A stretch of 64,000 nucleotides of DNA from positions 1-64,000 of the forward strand of contig CAJBBX010000098.1 of assembly GCA_903951425.1 (NCBI GenBank), in the 5' to 3' direction. Shown here in pieces: positions 8,393-17,163 of the stretch. Made by a program: the position numbers and the translations under genes. This DNA is from an uncultured Chthonomonas sp. (lineage in GTDB: Bacteria > Armatimonadota > Chthonomonadetes > Chthonomonadales > CAJBBX01). The notes below the pieces were generated by a model, which did no database searches, had not been told where the DNA came from, and worked only from the letters and a program-made list of their open reading frames with translations. Each line of letters starts with the position of its first letter. Position 1 is the stretch's first letter.

Positions 8393-9568
8393 CTACGCCA
8401 CGGCGCCGCGGCGGGCCGGGCTTGTCGACACGCCATCCATCGCCGCGACGCCTGGGTCAGGCCGGGGCCGGCCGAGCGACAGCACGATCCCTACGGACAT
8501 GAGGCTTGCCACCATGGAGGATCCGCCATCGGAGATGAAGGGCAGCGGCACCCCGGTGGAGGGCAGGCAGTTGGTGACGACAGCGATATTGAGCAGCGTC
8601 TGAGCGGCAAGGCCGAGGCAAATGCCGCCCGCCGCCAGGCGCATGCGGCGATGCGGAGCCCGGGAAGCGATCTGGAACAGCCGCATGATAACGAACACAA
8701 GCCCACCGATGAGAAGCACCGAGCCCAGCAGACCCAGTTCCTCGGCCACCGTGGCGAAGACGTAATCGCTCCCAGCCACCGGCAGGACCGTCTTGCCCAC
8801 GCCGAGACCGAAGCCGGCGCCGGCCAGACCGCTCCGCGCAACGGCGATCAGGCTGTGGGCCACCTGGAAACCGGTTGTCCAGCGATGCCCCTCGGGATCG
8901 AAGAAGGCTGGGATGCGCCCGCTCCTGAAGTGGAGGAGCTTGATCGCGACCGCCAGCCCGACCATCATTAGGGCGCCCCCTGCGAGTAGATGCCGGATCC
9001 GGGCGCCTGCGAGGAAGAGGATGCTGAACGAGATGGCGAGAAGCACCAGCCCTGTACCCATGTCCGGCTGCCTCTCGACCATCAGGAAGCAGAACAGGGC
9101 GACGCCCGCAGGCCACGCAAACGACCGAACAGACGCGCGAAGGTCCGCATCAGGCCACGTGACGATCCGCGCCAGCATCAGTGCCAGCGCCGGCTTGAGG
9201 AACTCCGACGGCTGGACCGTGAGCGGCCCGAGCTGGATCCAGCGTCTGACGCCATTGGGGCCGGAGCCTACGCCCGGTACGAACAGCGCCAAGCAGGCCA
9301 ATACCGCGGCCACGAAGAACGGGGTTGTAATCGAATCGGTGATGCGCGCCGGCATCAATCCGATGACCATCAGCAGGGCAAAGCCGATCCCCGCGTAGAT
9401 CAGCTGCGACTGGAAGACCGTCAGATAGGTGAGGAACGATGCGTCGGCCGGCACCTTGCCGCTCGTGGCATCGTAGACAGCCACCACGCCGAATAGGACA
9501 ACGGCCGCCAGCGGCAGGACCGCCCGCAGGTCAAGCGACGGTCTGGCATACGATCCACGAACGCTCAT
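8393..9568 (-). CDS. ftsW: lipid II glycosyltransferase FtsW (SEDS family)
   Basis: Polytopic SEDS protein that polymerises lipid II at the septum together with FtsI. The 391 residues include about ten hydrophobic segments. Family motifs are visible: GVRRWIQLGPLTVQPSEFLK near 107-126, VERQPDMGTGLVLL, the acidic loop FATVAEELGLLGS, and the C-terminal PSTGVPLPFISDGGSSM. The ATG overlaps the murD stop by 4 nt. The gene order murD-ftsW-murG is standard. Confidence 0.95.
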   Translation of the reverse strand: MSVRGSYARPSLDLRAVLPLAAVVLFGVVAVYDATSGKVPADASFLTYLTVFQSQLIYAGIGFALLMVIGLMPARITDSITTPFFVAAVLACLALFVPGVGSGPNGVRRWIQLGPLTVQPSEFLKPALALMLARIVTWPDADLRASVRSFAWPAGVALFCFLMVERQPDMGTGLVLLAISFSILFLAGARIRHLLAGGALMMVGLAVAIKLLHFRSGRIPAFFDPEGHRWTTGFQVAHSLIAVARSGLAGAGFGLGVGKTVLPVAGSDYVFATVAEELGLLGSVLLIGGLVFVIMRLFQIASRAPHRRMRLAAGGICLGLAAQTLLNIAVVTNCLPSTGVPLPFISDGGSSMVASLMSVGIVLSLGRPRPDPGVAAMDGVSTSPARRGAVA

Positions 9569-10980
9569 GGTGTTGACCTCCCAGCGATCGCTCGACGCGC
9601 GGCCTCACGAAATGCGCGGCCCCGGTGCTCGAAATCCGAGTACAATCCGAAGCTGGCACAGGCGGGGGAGAGTAGCACAACGTCGCCGGGCGCCGCCACG
9701 GCCGCACAGCCCGCCACGGCCTCATCCATGGAGCCGGCGTACGTGATCCTGCTGAAGCCCGCTCGCCGCGCGGCATTGGCGATCTCATCAGCCATGGCGC
9801 CCATTACAAAGAGGTGCCGGGCCTTGCGGGCGATCGCCTGTCCGAGCGGCTCAAAGTCCGTCTCGCCCTTGCGGGAACCGCCGGCGATGAGCACGACCGG
9901 CCGACGGACCGAGTCCATCGACCGGACCGCGGCGTCGATGTTGGTACACATGGAGTTGTTGATGTAGGTCACACCGCCGGCCTCGCCAACCAACTCCATG
10001 CGGTGCACGACGCCGTCGAACTCGCGAAGTCCCAGATCGACGAGCCGGGGGTCGGCCCCATATGCCACTGCAGAGCCAGCCACCGCCAGGGCGTTCTCGA
10101 GATTGTGATTACCCTTGACCCGAAGCTCATCGACCCGGCAGAGCGCCACCTCTTCTCCCTCCCAGCGGACGCAGAGGCGCTCGTCGTGGACGCAGGCATG
10201 GTAGGGCTTGCCGCAGTGCTGCTTGTCGAACCAGAGCGCCCGACCGGGCACGGCGCGGCCGACAGCGCGCGTTGGGGCGTTGACAACGTTCACGACCGCG
10301 ACATCGTCCTCACGCTGCCGGGCGAAGATGCGCGCCTTGGTGGCCGCGTACTCGGCCATGTTGGAGTATCGGTCCATGTGGTCCCTGGAGACGTTGCACA
10401 GGATGCCGACCTTGGGCCGGAACTGGTCCACCCACTCCAGTTGGAAGGAGCTGATCTCCGCGACGATCACGTCGTCGGGCTGCGCCTGCGCGGCGGCGGT
10501 CACCAGCGGCAGCTTGATGTTGTCGGCGCTGATGTTGCCGGCCGCATAGGCGTTTCGGCCGGCGGCCCTGAGCGCGGCGGCGAGCATCAGCGTGACCGTG
10601 GTCTTGCCGTTCGTCCCGGTGACGGCCAGGATATCGCATGGCGCAATGAGGTACGCGATCTCGATCTCGGAGAGGACGGGGATGCCTCGCCGCAACGCCT
10701 CGAGCAGCACGGGAGCATCGCGGCGGACGCCGGGCGACGGCACCAGCAGGTCGATCTCGCTGAGGACAGCGTCAGTACCGGCGGCGTACCGCACTTCGGC
10801 GCCGAGCGCCTCGATAGCAGTCGCAGCATCACCGAGAGCCTGTCGCGTCTTGGCGTCGCATAACACAGGGCGCGCGCCCTGCGCCGCCAGCGCGGGCGCC
10901 AGCGCCTGCCCGGTGCGCTGCATGCCCAGCACGCCCACCGTAAGGCCCTGCAGGCCCACCTTCTGCATGGTAACGCTCAT
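9565..10980 (-). CDS. murD: UDP-MurNAc-L-alanine--D-glutamate ligase MurD
   Basis: Cytoplasmic Mur ligase adding D-Glu. It shows the ATP loop VTGTNGKTTVTLML near 120, the central NHNLENALAVAGSAVAYG segment and the C-terminal IAGGSRKGETDF loop. The reading frame can be extended by three codons to 10989, but an AGGGG site is 9 nt from the ATG at 10980 and abuts the earlier one, so 10980 is preferred (471 residues). It lies 24 bp after mraY. Confidence 0.95.
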   Translation of the reverse strand: MSVTMQKVGLQGLTVGVLGMQRTGQALAPALAAQGARPVLCDAKTRQALGDAATAIEALGAEVRYAAGTDAVLSEIDLLVPSPGVRRDAPVLLEALRRGIPVLSEIEIAYLIAPCDILAVTGTNGKTTVTLMLAAALRAAGRNAYAAGNISADNIKLPLVTAAAQAQPDDVIVAEISSFQLEWVDQFRPKVGILCNVSRDHMDRYSNMAEYAATKARIFARQREDDVAVVNVVNAPTRAVGRAVPGRALWFDKQHCGKPYHACVHDERLCVRWEGEEVALCRVDELRVKGNHNLENALAVAGSAVAYGADPRLVDLGLREFDGVVHRMELVGEAGGVTYINNSMCTNIDAAVRSMDSVRRPVVLIAGGSRKGETDFEPLGQAIARKARHLFVMGAMADEIANAARRAGFSRITYAGSMDEAVAGCAAVAAPGDVVLLSPACASFGLYSDFEHRGRAFREAARRAIAGRSTP

Positions 10981-11004
10981 TGGTCTCATCCCCCTGTCAA
11001 GAAC

Positions 11005-11955
11005 TCAGAGCGCCAGTGAGAGCGCCACAGCCGCCACCGAGACCAGCACGAACCGCGCGACCACCTTCGTCTCGGGGACGCCGCACTCCTCGAAGTGATG
11101 GTGCAGCGGCGAACGGCGGAAGACCCGGTGCGCCCGGGCGTAATCGATCCCATGGCGCACGCGGCGCCACTTGAACACCGCCACCTGGATGATCACCGAG
11201 GCGGTCACGGCCCAGAAGACCAGGCCCCCCACCAGCAGCCTCGCATCGGAACCGCCAAGGACGGCGCCCCCTGCCAGCGCCGCCCCGATGGCGAGGCTCC
11301 CGGTGTCGCCCAAGAAGACGGAGGCCGGCGGCGCATTGTGATACAGGAAGCCCGCCAGGGCGCCGGCCAAGGCAAACATGAAGGTCGAGACGTCGGAGCT
11401 CCCTCCAAAGGCCAAACCGAACGCGAGGGGCAATGCCATGCCCGCCGCGAGCCCATCGGCTCCGTCGGCCAGGTTCACGGCGTTGCTGAACATCACCATG
11501 AGCACGAAGGTCCACACATAGGCGAACCACCCCAGGTCCGTGCCGAACCGCCAGGTTCCGAGGTGGCCGGCATGCGCCGCAATGGCGATGAACGCCACGG
11601 TGGCGATGACCTGCAGCGCCAGCTTCTCGCGCGCCTTGAGTCCGAGGTTCTTGCCGCGGCGAATGCTCAGGAAGTCGTCCAGGAAGCCGATCAGCCCGAA
11701 CGCCAGGGTCAGACCCGCCAGTAACTGGGCCACCACGAAGCCCCTGATCAGCGATACGGTAGACAACCCCGCAAGCAGGCCGAGCAATACAATCGCGCCG
11801 CCCATGGTGGGCACGCCCTGCTTCGCTGCGTGCGCCGCCGGGGCATCCTCGGAGACGTTCTGCCTCGAGCCCACGCGGGACAGCCAGGGCACCACGAGGT
11901 ACCCGGCCGTCGCGGTGAAGACAGCAACGCCAAGGAAGACGTGGCAGGCGGTCAC
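11005..11955 (-). CDS. mraY: phospho-MurNAc-pentapeptide transferase MraY
   Basis: Integral membrane enzyme that transfers phospho-MurNAc-pentapeptide to undecaprenyl phosphate to form lipid I. The 316 residues have about ten hydrophobic segments. Diagnostic sequences are QGVPTMGG near 49-56, the catalytic loop NAVNLADGADGLAAG near 160, and the triple-His loop SPLHHHFEECG near 283. The start is GTG and overlaps the murE stop (GTGA). In many clusters murF lies between murE and mraY; here the two genes overlap, leaving no room for it. Confidence 0.95.
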   Translation of the reverse strand: MTACHVFLGVAVFTATAGYLVVPWLSRVGSRQNVSEDAPAAHAAKQGVPTMGGAIVLLGLLAGLSTVSLIRGFVVAQLLAGLTLAFGLIGFLDDFLSIRRGKNLGLKAREKLALQVIATVAFIAIAAHAGHLGTWRFGTDLGWFAYVWTFVLMVMFSNAVNLADGADGLAAGMALPLAFGLAFGGSSDVSTFMFALAGALAGFLYHNAPPASVFLGDTGSLAIGAALAGGAVLGGSDARLLVGGLVFWAVTASVIIQVAVFKWRRVRHGIDYARAHRVFRRSPLHHHFEECGVPETKVVARFVLVSVAAVALSLAL

Positions 11956-13424
11956 GGGTTGGCCTCCAGCCAGTCCCGGATAACCAGCCGGTCGTCGAAG
12001 GGGTGCTTCACTCCGTCGATCTCCTGGTAATCCTCGTGCCCTTTGCCGTAGACGGCTACCAGGTCGCCGTCACGGGCCTGGGCCAAGGCCGAACCGATGG
12101 CCGCGCGGCGGTCCGGCTCAACGAGGATCGGGGCGCCCGCCTCATCACTGCCCGCGAGGATGTCGGCGATGATGGCTTCGGGCTTCTCGGTGCGCGGGTT
12201 GTCGCTGGTGACCACGACCTGGTCCGCGATGCGCCGCGCGATCCCCAGCATGATCGGGCGCTTGGTCTTGTCGCGGTCGCCGCCGCAGCCGAACACGGCG
12301 ATGAGCCTGCCCGATGTCAGCGCCCTGGCCGACTGCAGGAACTGCTCGACGCTGCCGGGGCTGTGAGCGTAATCGACCACCGCGTACCAGGCGCGGCCCG
12401 TCGGCACGGTCTGGAAGCGCCCCGGCACCGGGCCGACACGGCGTAGCGCCTCTGCGGCAGCTTCCAGGCTCACGCCGAGGGCCATGGCGGCCGCCCCGGC
12501 CGCGGCGGGGGTGTGGACCTGGAACCGGCCCGCAAGCGGCAGGGCGATGCGTTCACTGACAGTGCCGGAGGCCAAGGTCAGGTCGGTAATGGCGGGCCCA
12601 AGCCGCACATCGGTGATGCGCAGGTCGGCGTCCGCAGCCTCCCCGAACCTGACGACCCGGCCGACGCACAGCCGGGCGAGTTCGCCCGCGCGGGCATCAT
12701 CGGCATTGATGACGGACACGGGCGGACGAGATGCGTGCGTGGCTAGGTCAGAGAAGAGCCGGGCCTTCGCCGAGAAGTACTCATCCATTGAGTTATGGAA
12801 ATCTAAATGGTCTTGCGACAGATTTGTAAACACGAGCACATCCCAGTCGCAGCAGTCGACCCGGTGCTTGCAGATGGAGTGCGATGAAACCTCCATGGCG
12901 ACCGCCTGTCCGCCGGCGTCGCGGACCTGGCCGAAGAGCCCCTGCAACTGGTCGGCCTCAGGCGTGGTGTGCGCCGACTCCAGCGGCTGGCCGTCAAGGT
13001 CGGCGCCCAGAGTGCCGATGGAGGCCGTCGACTTGCCTGCTGCGCGCAGGATGGCGGCGAGCATGCGGACCGTGGAGGTCTTGCCCTTGGTGCCTGTAAC
13101 GCCGACCAACGCCAGGCTGCGGCTTGGATGGCTACACAGGGCCGCGGAGACGATGGGCAGGGCCACACGTGTATCGCGAACCCCCAACACCGGCATCTGG
13201 GGCAACTGCGCCGATACCCCGAGCTTGGCTACCAGGGCCACGGCGCCGCGAGCCACGGCATCGGCGGCGAACCGGTGGCCGTCGAAGCGGTCACCCTCGA
13301 TACAGACGAACAGGTCGCCGGGCCGGACTTCGCGCGAGTCGTGGACGGCGCGCTCCAGCCGCAGGCCGCATGCGCTGGCCGGGAAGGCCACGCCCAGAAG
13401 CGTTGCGACCTGCTGCACCGTCAT
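11952..13424 (-). CDS. murE: UDP-MurNAc-tripeptide synthetase MurE
   Basis: Adds the third residue of the stem peptide; 490 residues from the chosen ATG, which overlaps the ftsI stop by one base (TGATG). The ATP loop is VTGTKGKTSTVRML. The DNPR motif (VTSDNPRTEKP) near residue 400 is the known marker for meso-diaminopimelate, so the peptidoglycan is likely DAP type. The reading frame extends upstream to 13520 into ftsI, but that leader is not MurE-like and MTVQQVATLLG is a normal MurE beginning. The protein ends like MurE, with no fused MurF domain. Confidence 0.95.
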   Translation of the reverse strand: MTVQQVATLLGVAFPASACGLRLERAVHDSREVRPGDLFVCIEGDRFDGHRFAADAVARGAVALVAKLGVSAQLPQMPVLGVRDTRVALPIVSAALCSHPSRSLALVGVTGTKGKTSTVRMLAAILRAAGKSTASIGTLGADLDGQPLESAHTTPEADQLQGLFGQVRDAGGQAVAMEVSSHSICKHRVDCCDWDVLVFTNLSQDHLDFHNSMDEYFSAKARLFSDLATHASRPPVSVINADDARAGELARLCVGRVVRFGEAADADLRITDVRLGPAITDLTLASGTVSERIALPLAGRFQVHTPAAAGAAAMALGVSLEAAAEALRRVGPVPGRFQTVPTGRAWYAVVDYAHSPGSVEQFLQSARALTSGRLIAVFGCGGDRDKTKRPIMLGIARRIADQVVVTSDNPRTEKPEAIIADILAGSDEAGAPILVEPDRRAAIGSALAQARDGDLVAVYGKGHEDYQEIDGVKHPFDDRLVIRDWLEANP

Positions 13425-15274
13425 CACCGCGCTCTCCTCGGAAGGCCTGCGGCGACCACTCGGACTTGCGAGTGAGCTGTCGTTTTGGGTTCGACTGCCG
13501 CATCGGGCCGCACGCTCCACTGCCAGAGCAGCTTCTGCGCCACCTGCCGGAAGACGGGGGCAGCCACAACCGACCCGTAGTGCCTGCCCTTGGTCGGCTT
13601 GTCCATGGTGACCATGGCCACCAGGCGCGGGTTGCTCATGGGCGCTACACCAATGAAGGAGCAGACGAAGAACTCATACCTTTTTGTTGCCGGATTCACC
13701 TTCTGGGCGGTGGCGGTCTTGCCGCCCACCCGGTAGCCCTCGACGCCGCCGGTCTTACCGGTGCCGGTGTCGACGACGTTCTCGATGTACTTACGCATCA
13801 GCGCGGCGGTCTCGGGCCGCACGATCTGGGCGCCGGGCCTGGCGGGGGCCGTCCACACAGGCTTGCCATCCGGCCCCAGGTGCTTGTCGATCAGCCGGAC
13901 GGGACGGAGCCTGCCGTCGGTCAGGAGGGCGCAGTAGACGCGCATCAGCGATAGCGGGCTGACCGAGATGGCCTGGCCGAAGGCGATGCGCGCCACGGTA
14001 CCGCGGTCGCTGGGCTTGATCGTGTTGCTGCCGGGCCCGTCGAAGCTGAAGACCGCCGGCCGGTCTCCCGGCAGGCCTGCGCCGGTCTTGCCGAGGAAGC
14101 CGAATCTCTCCAGGAACTCAAGCATCCGATCACGGCCCATCAGGTCGCCGACCCGAGCGAAGTAGCAGTTGCAGCTCTGGGCCAGCGCCCCGCGCAGGTC
14201 CAAGGGCCCGTGCGCCGGTCCCCTACTGCCCGTTTTCGGGCATCGGATGCGGCTCTTACCGATGGCGATCGCGCCGGTGCATCTGTGCGTGAAGCTGGGA
14301 TCGATCACCCCCATGTCGACGGCTGCGGCGGCTGTGGCGAGCTTCATGATGGAGCCGGGCTCGAAACGATCCAGTGAGCGGTTCCGCAGCATCTCGAAGA
14401 ACTGCTTGTGCCCTGCAGGCGTATTCGTCTTCAGCTTGCCCCGACTGGACGGATCCAACGACGGCAGGGAGCCCATGGCCAACACGGACGACGTGGCGGG
14501 GTCCATCACGATGATCTGCGCGGCCTCGGCGCCACACGCATCGAGGCCCTCGCGCAGGCAGGCCATGGCGGTCTCCTGCGCATCTGCGCGGATGGTGAGT
14601 TGGACTGACCTGCCGTCGGCGACAGCCTTAGGGTCCGCTCCGGCCACGGGGCGAAGCACCTTGTCCTGCTGGAACTCAAGGCCCGCCAGGCCGGCGCCGC
14701 GGCTACCGATGATGCCGAGGACCGGCGTGAGGTCGGAGCCGGACGGATAGCGACGGATCGGCTTCCACGTCACCGAGATTCCAGCCAGCGGCGACTTGGC
14801 CTGGAGCATGCGCAACTCGTCGCAAAGGCGTCGTGCGGATACGGGCTCGAGCGGCACCCTGATGGGCCGCCAGCGGGCATCGACGACCCTACCGTCAGGC
14901 AGCTTCCGCTTGACACGCTGCAGGTACGGCAGGATCTCGGCCGCGGGCACCCGGAGGCGCTCGCTCAGCGCGTCGGCGGTGGCCGCGGGCTCAGCCAACA
15001 CCATGGGGTTCGCGACCAGTTCCGGCTCCTCGCGCGTCTCGGCCAGCGCAACCTTCTCGGCGGAGTAGATTCCGCCGCGCAGAGGCTTCGGCTCGCGGCC
15101 CTTCCCGAACATCTCGGCTCCGATCCGAGCCCAGTGCTGCTGGCCGGCGGTCTTCAGGTAGGCGATGCGGACCACGAGCATCAGCGACAGGGCCACCGTC
15201 AGGACGAAGGCCATGGCGAAGCGCGTCCGCTCAAGCTCCGGTTGGGGAGCCTGCACCCTCTCGCCTGTCACCAC
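13424..15274 (-). CDS. ftsI: septal transpeptidase FtsI / class B penicillin-binding protein
   Basis: Monofunctional transpeptidase of septal peptidoglycan, partner of FtsW. The 616 residues comprise one transmembrane helix (about 18-40), a PBP dimerisation domain and the transpeptidase domain. The active-site motifs are S308-I-M-K311 (SxxK), S367-C-N (SxN) and, at 519-521, K-T-A where nearly all family members have K-T-G; the context VGGKTATAQ makes the assignment firm. The C-terminus includes the usual FIGVAPMSNPRLVAMV stretch. No PASTA domain is present. It overlaps the ftsL-like gene by 7 nt and murE by 1 nt. Confidence 0.93.
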   Translation of the reverse strand: MVTGERVQAPQPELERTRFAMAFVLTVALSLMLVVRIAYLKTAGQQHWARIGAEMFGKGREPKPLRGGIYSAEKVALAETREEPELVANPMVLAEPAATADALSERLRVPAAEILPYLQRVKRKLPDGRVVDARWRPIRVPLEPVSARRLCDELRMLQAKSPLAGISVTWKPIRRYPSGSDLTPVLGIIGSRGAGLAGLEFQQDKVLRPVAGADPKAVADGRSVQLTIRADAQETAMACLREGLDACGAEAAQIIVMDPATSSVLAMGSLPSLDPSSRGKLKTNTPAGHKQFFEMLRNRSLDRFEPGSIMKLATAAAAVDMGVIDPSFTHRCTGAIAIGKSRIRCPKTGSRGPAHGPLDLRGALAQSCNCYFARVGDLMGRDRMLEFLERFGFLGKTGAGLPGDRPAVFSFDGPGSNTIKPSDRGTVARIAFGQAISVSPLSLMRVYCALLTDGRLRPVRLIDKHLGPDGKPVWTAPARPGAQIVRPETAALMRKYIENVVDTGTGKTGGVEGYRVGGKTATAQKVNPATKRYEFFVCSFIGVAPMSNPRLVAMVTMDKPTKGRHYGSVVAAPVFRQVAQKLLWQWSVRPDAAVEPKTTAHSQVRVVAAGLPRRAR

Positions 15275-15627
15275 GAGGCCCCTCCCCTCTCCACGATGAA
15301 GGGACGCCCCTCGAAGGTAACCATGCCGGCCTCGCCGGCGTACTCGGCGATGCGAAGCCGATCACGCAGCGGCTTCTGGGCCTCGTAGGCCTGCCATGCA
15401 CGCCGCTGCGACTGCCTGATCTGCCCCGCGATCCTCGAGCGCTCCCTGCGTTGCGCCCGCACCTGGCCAACGCCGGTGAGCCAGACGAAGCTGAGCAGGA
15501 CAATCAGGGCCGCCGAGCAGGCCATAGCCTTGACAAGCGGCCGCGGCAGGTAACGCCTGCTTGCTACGGGCCGCTGCACCGCCCTGGGCGGCTGGTAGAC
15601 CGGTTGTTGCTTCAGCTGTGCGGACAT
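15268..15627 (-). CDS. FtsL-like division protein
   Basis: A small protein of 119 residues between rsmH and ftsI, the place of ftsL. It has a basic Pro-rich N-terminus, a single transmembrane segment (about residues 33-52: AMACSAALIVLLSFVWLTGV), then a charged helical region likely to form a coiled coil (QRRERSRIAGQIRQSQRR onward). The topology matches FtsL, whose sequence is poorly conserved, so the call rests on position and architecture. The ATG at 15627 has GGAGG 5 nt upstream; a TTG four codons earlier lies within that site. Confidence 0.7.
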   Translation of the reverse strand: MSAQLKQQPVYQPPRAVQRPVASRRYLPRPLVKAMACSAALIVLLSFVWLTGVGQVRAQRRERSRIAGQIRQSQRRAWQAYEAQKPLRDRLRIAEYAGEAGMVTFEGRPFIVERGGASW

Positions 15628-15653
15628 GCTGCCCTCCAAGCCACGAATGGTCC

Positions 15654-16607
15654 CTAAGCAGGCCAGGGCGCCGTCTTGGCCGCCGCCCGAAGCACCGCCG
15701 ATCGCGAAAGCGGCGACCTCGACACCTCAGCGGCCGACGGCTTGACGGCCCTTGGGGTCAGGCTCTCCACCACGCGCTCGCGGCCGCACCGGCAATCCAG
15801 CGCACCCGGCTCGCACTGGCACTTCCCGCGCATTCGATCGATGAACGTCTTGACCAGCCGCGCCTCGCCGCTGTGGAATGCGATGAAGGCCATCCGCCCT
15901 CCCACCCGCAGCCTGGCAAGTGCGGCGGGCAGCATCCGCTCCAGCGACGGAAGCTCCGCATTGACGACCATGCGCAGGCTCATCATCGCCTGCGTTGCCG
16001 GATGCGTCCGCGACCGGCCCGCCGGCCGTGGCGCCGATCCCGCCACGATCGCCGCGAACTGGGCGGCAGTCCGGATCGGCTCACGTCTGCGGGCGGCCAC
16101 CACGGCGCGCGCCACACGGCCCGCGCCCGGCTGGTCGCCGTACTCGCGCAGAACCCGCGCCAACTCCGCTTCGTCTACATCGTTCAGGTACTCTTCCGCC
16201 GTCACTCCGGTGGATCGATCCATCCGCATGTCAAGCGACGTCTCGTCGCGGAACGACATACCTCTGCCCGTGTCCAACTGCACCGCGCAGAGGCCCAGAT
16301 CGGCCAACACCACATCGACGCGGTCGATACCGAGGGCATCGAGATGCGCACACAGATCGGCGTAGTTGCCATGGGCCGCCCGGACAGGCGCCCCCTCGCG
16401 GGCCACCTTCTCGGCGGCCTGCCGCAACGACTCTGCATCGCGGTCAATCAGCACAACCAGCCCATCCGGTCCCACCTCCTGGGCCGCTCGGGCCGCATGG
16501 CCGCCCAGACCGGCGGTCAGGTCCAGGTAAGTCTCGCCCGGCCGCAACCGCAGGAGGTCGAACGTCTCCTCCATGAGCACCGGGGCATGACGCTCGCCGG
16601 CCTCCAC
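15654..16607 (-). CDS. rsmH: 16S rRNA (cytosine1402-N4)-methyltransferase RsmH (MraW)
   Basis: SAM-dependent methyltransferase acting on C1402 of 16S rRNA. The 317 residues begin at a GTG directly after the mraZ stop. The HAPVLMEETFDLL opening, the YLDLTAGLGGHA SAM loop, VLIDRD and the terminal SRSAVLRAA support the family. Several normally strict positions deviate: DLGLCAVQLD replaces DLG(V/I)SSxQLD, and FHSGEARLVK replaces FHSLEDRxVK. It is therefore a diverged but full-length member. Location next to mraZ is canonical. Confidence 0.9.
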   Translation of the reverse strand: MEAGERHAPVLMEETFDLLRLRPGETYLDLTAGLGGHAARAAQEVGPDGLVVLIDRDAESLRQAAEKVAREGAPVRAAHGNYADLCAHLDALGIDRVDVVLADLGLCAVQLDTGRGMSFRDETSLDMRMDRSTGVTAEEYLNDVDEAELARVLREYGDQPGAGRVARAVVAARRREPIRTAAQFAAIVAGSAPRPAGRSRTHPATQAMMSLRMVVNAELPSLERMLPAALARLRVGGRMAFIAFHSGEARLVKTFIDRMRGKCQCEPGALDCRCGRERVVESLTPRAVKPSAAEVSRSPLSRSAVLRAAAKTAPWPA

Positions 16608-17072
16608 CTACTTGGCGCCTTCGCGGTCGGCCGGACCGGGCCCGAGCCGGGTAGCGGCCGCGAGTTGGGGCTCCAGGCCGCGCATGGTTTGCTCAAGGTA
16701 GGCCGTGAACCGGGGTTGCGACCAGATTTCCACCCAGCCGCCCTGTGCGCTCACCGTAACGGGGCCCTTCTCCGCGATGCCCGCCCAATCACGCAGGTGT
16801 CGAGGCACGGTGCAGCGGCCGGCAGTGTCCACGGTCACCTTCTGGGCGCCGGCGGTGAGCCTGCGGAAGAAAAGGTCCTCGACAGCGGGCACATCGGGCG
16901 CGGCGCCGGAGCTGATGCGCTGCCAGACATCCTCGGGAGCGGCGATGAGGCAGCCGTGGAGCCAACGCGAGAAGACGAGGACCGGGCCGAACGCGTCGGT
17001 GACTGCGTCTGGCCAGGCGATGCGCCCGGTCGGGTCTATGGTGAGCCAGTATTCGCCTCTGTGTTCCGCCAC
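16608..17072 (-). CDS. mraZ: transcriptional regulator MraZ
   Basis: DNA-binding repressor of the dcw operon with two AbrB-like MraZ halves. The longest frame runs to 17369, but the conserved opening (EHRGEYWLTIDPTGRI) places the start at the GTG at 17072, giving 154 residues, a normal MraZ length. Both DxxGR signatures are present: DPTGR in the first half and DTAGR in the second. It is the first gene of the cluster, and its own leader carries candidate MraZ boxes, consistent with autoregulation. The ribosome site is imperfect (GGAG and AGG within 14 nt) and partly abuts the leader hairpin. Confidence 0.88.
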   Translation of the reverse strand: MAEHRGEYWLTIDPTGRIAWPDAVTDAFGPVLVFSRWLHGCLIAAPEDVWQRISSGAAPDVPAVEDLFFRRLTAGAQKVTVDTAGRCTVPRHLRDWAGIAEKGPVTVSAQGGWVEIWSQPRFTAYLEQTMRGLEPQLAAATRLGPGPADREGAK

Positions 17073-17088
17073 GGCGCCACACCTGACT

Positions 17089-17126
17089 CCAGTGGAAGCG
17101 ACGCTGGAGGTCGTCGCCTCCACTGG
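17089..17126 (-). promoter_or_regulatory. 14-bp hairpin in the mraZ leader
   Basis: Arms at 17089-17102 and 17113-17126 pair over 14 positions in the RNA, with a single G-U wobble and a 10-nt loop. The hairpin ends 16 nt before the mraZ GTG, and its 3' foot touches the GGAG of the ribosome site. It could modulate translation or stability of the dcw leader; it is also palindromic DNA next to the MraZ boxes. Confidence 0.6.
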
Positions 17127-17143
17127 AATCCACCCTAGACCAT
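17119..17143 (-). promoter_or_regulatory. putative MraZ operator (three TGG repeats, 10-bp period)
   Basis: On the minus strand ATGGT, GTGGA and GTGGA occur at 17143, 17133 and 17123, exactly 10 bp apart. Known MraZ sites are short direct repeats with a TGGG-like core spaced 5 nt apart upstream of mraZ. Position between the promoter and mraZ fits autorepression. The third repeat overlaps the leader hairpin arm. Confidence 0.6.
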
Positions 17144-17163
17144 GAGAATCCGTCTGGACCCAG

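Noticed and set aside
13425-13520. 32-codon upstream extension of MurE
   Set aside because: Lies inside ftsI and is not MurE-like; the TGATG overlap supports the start at 13424.
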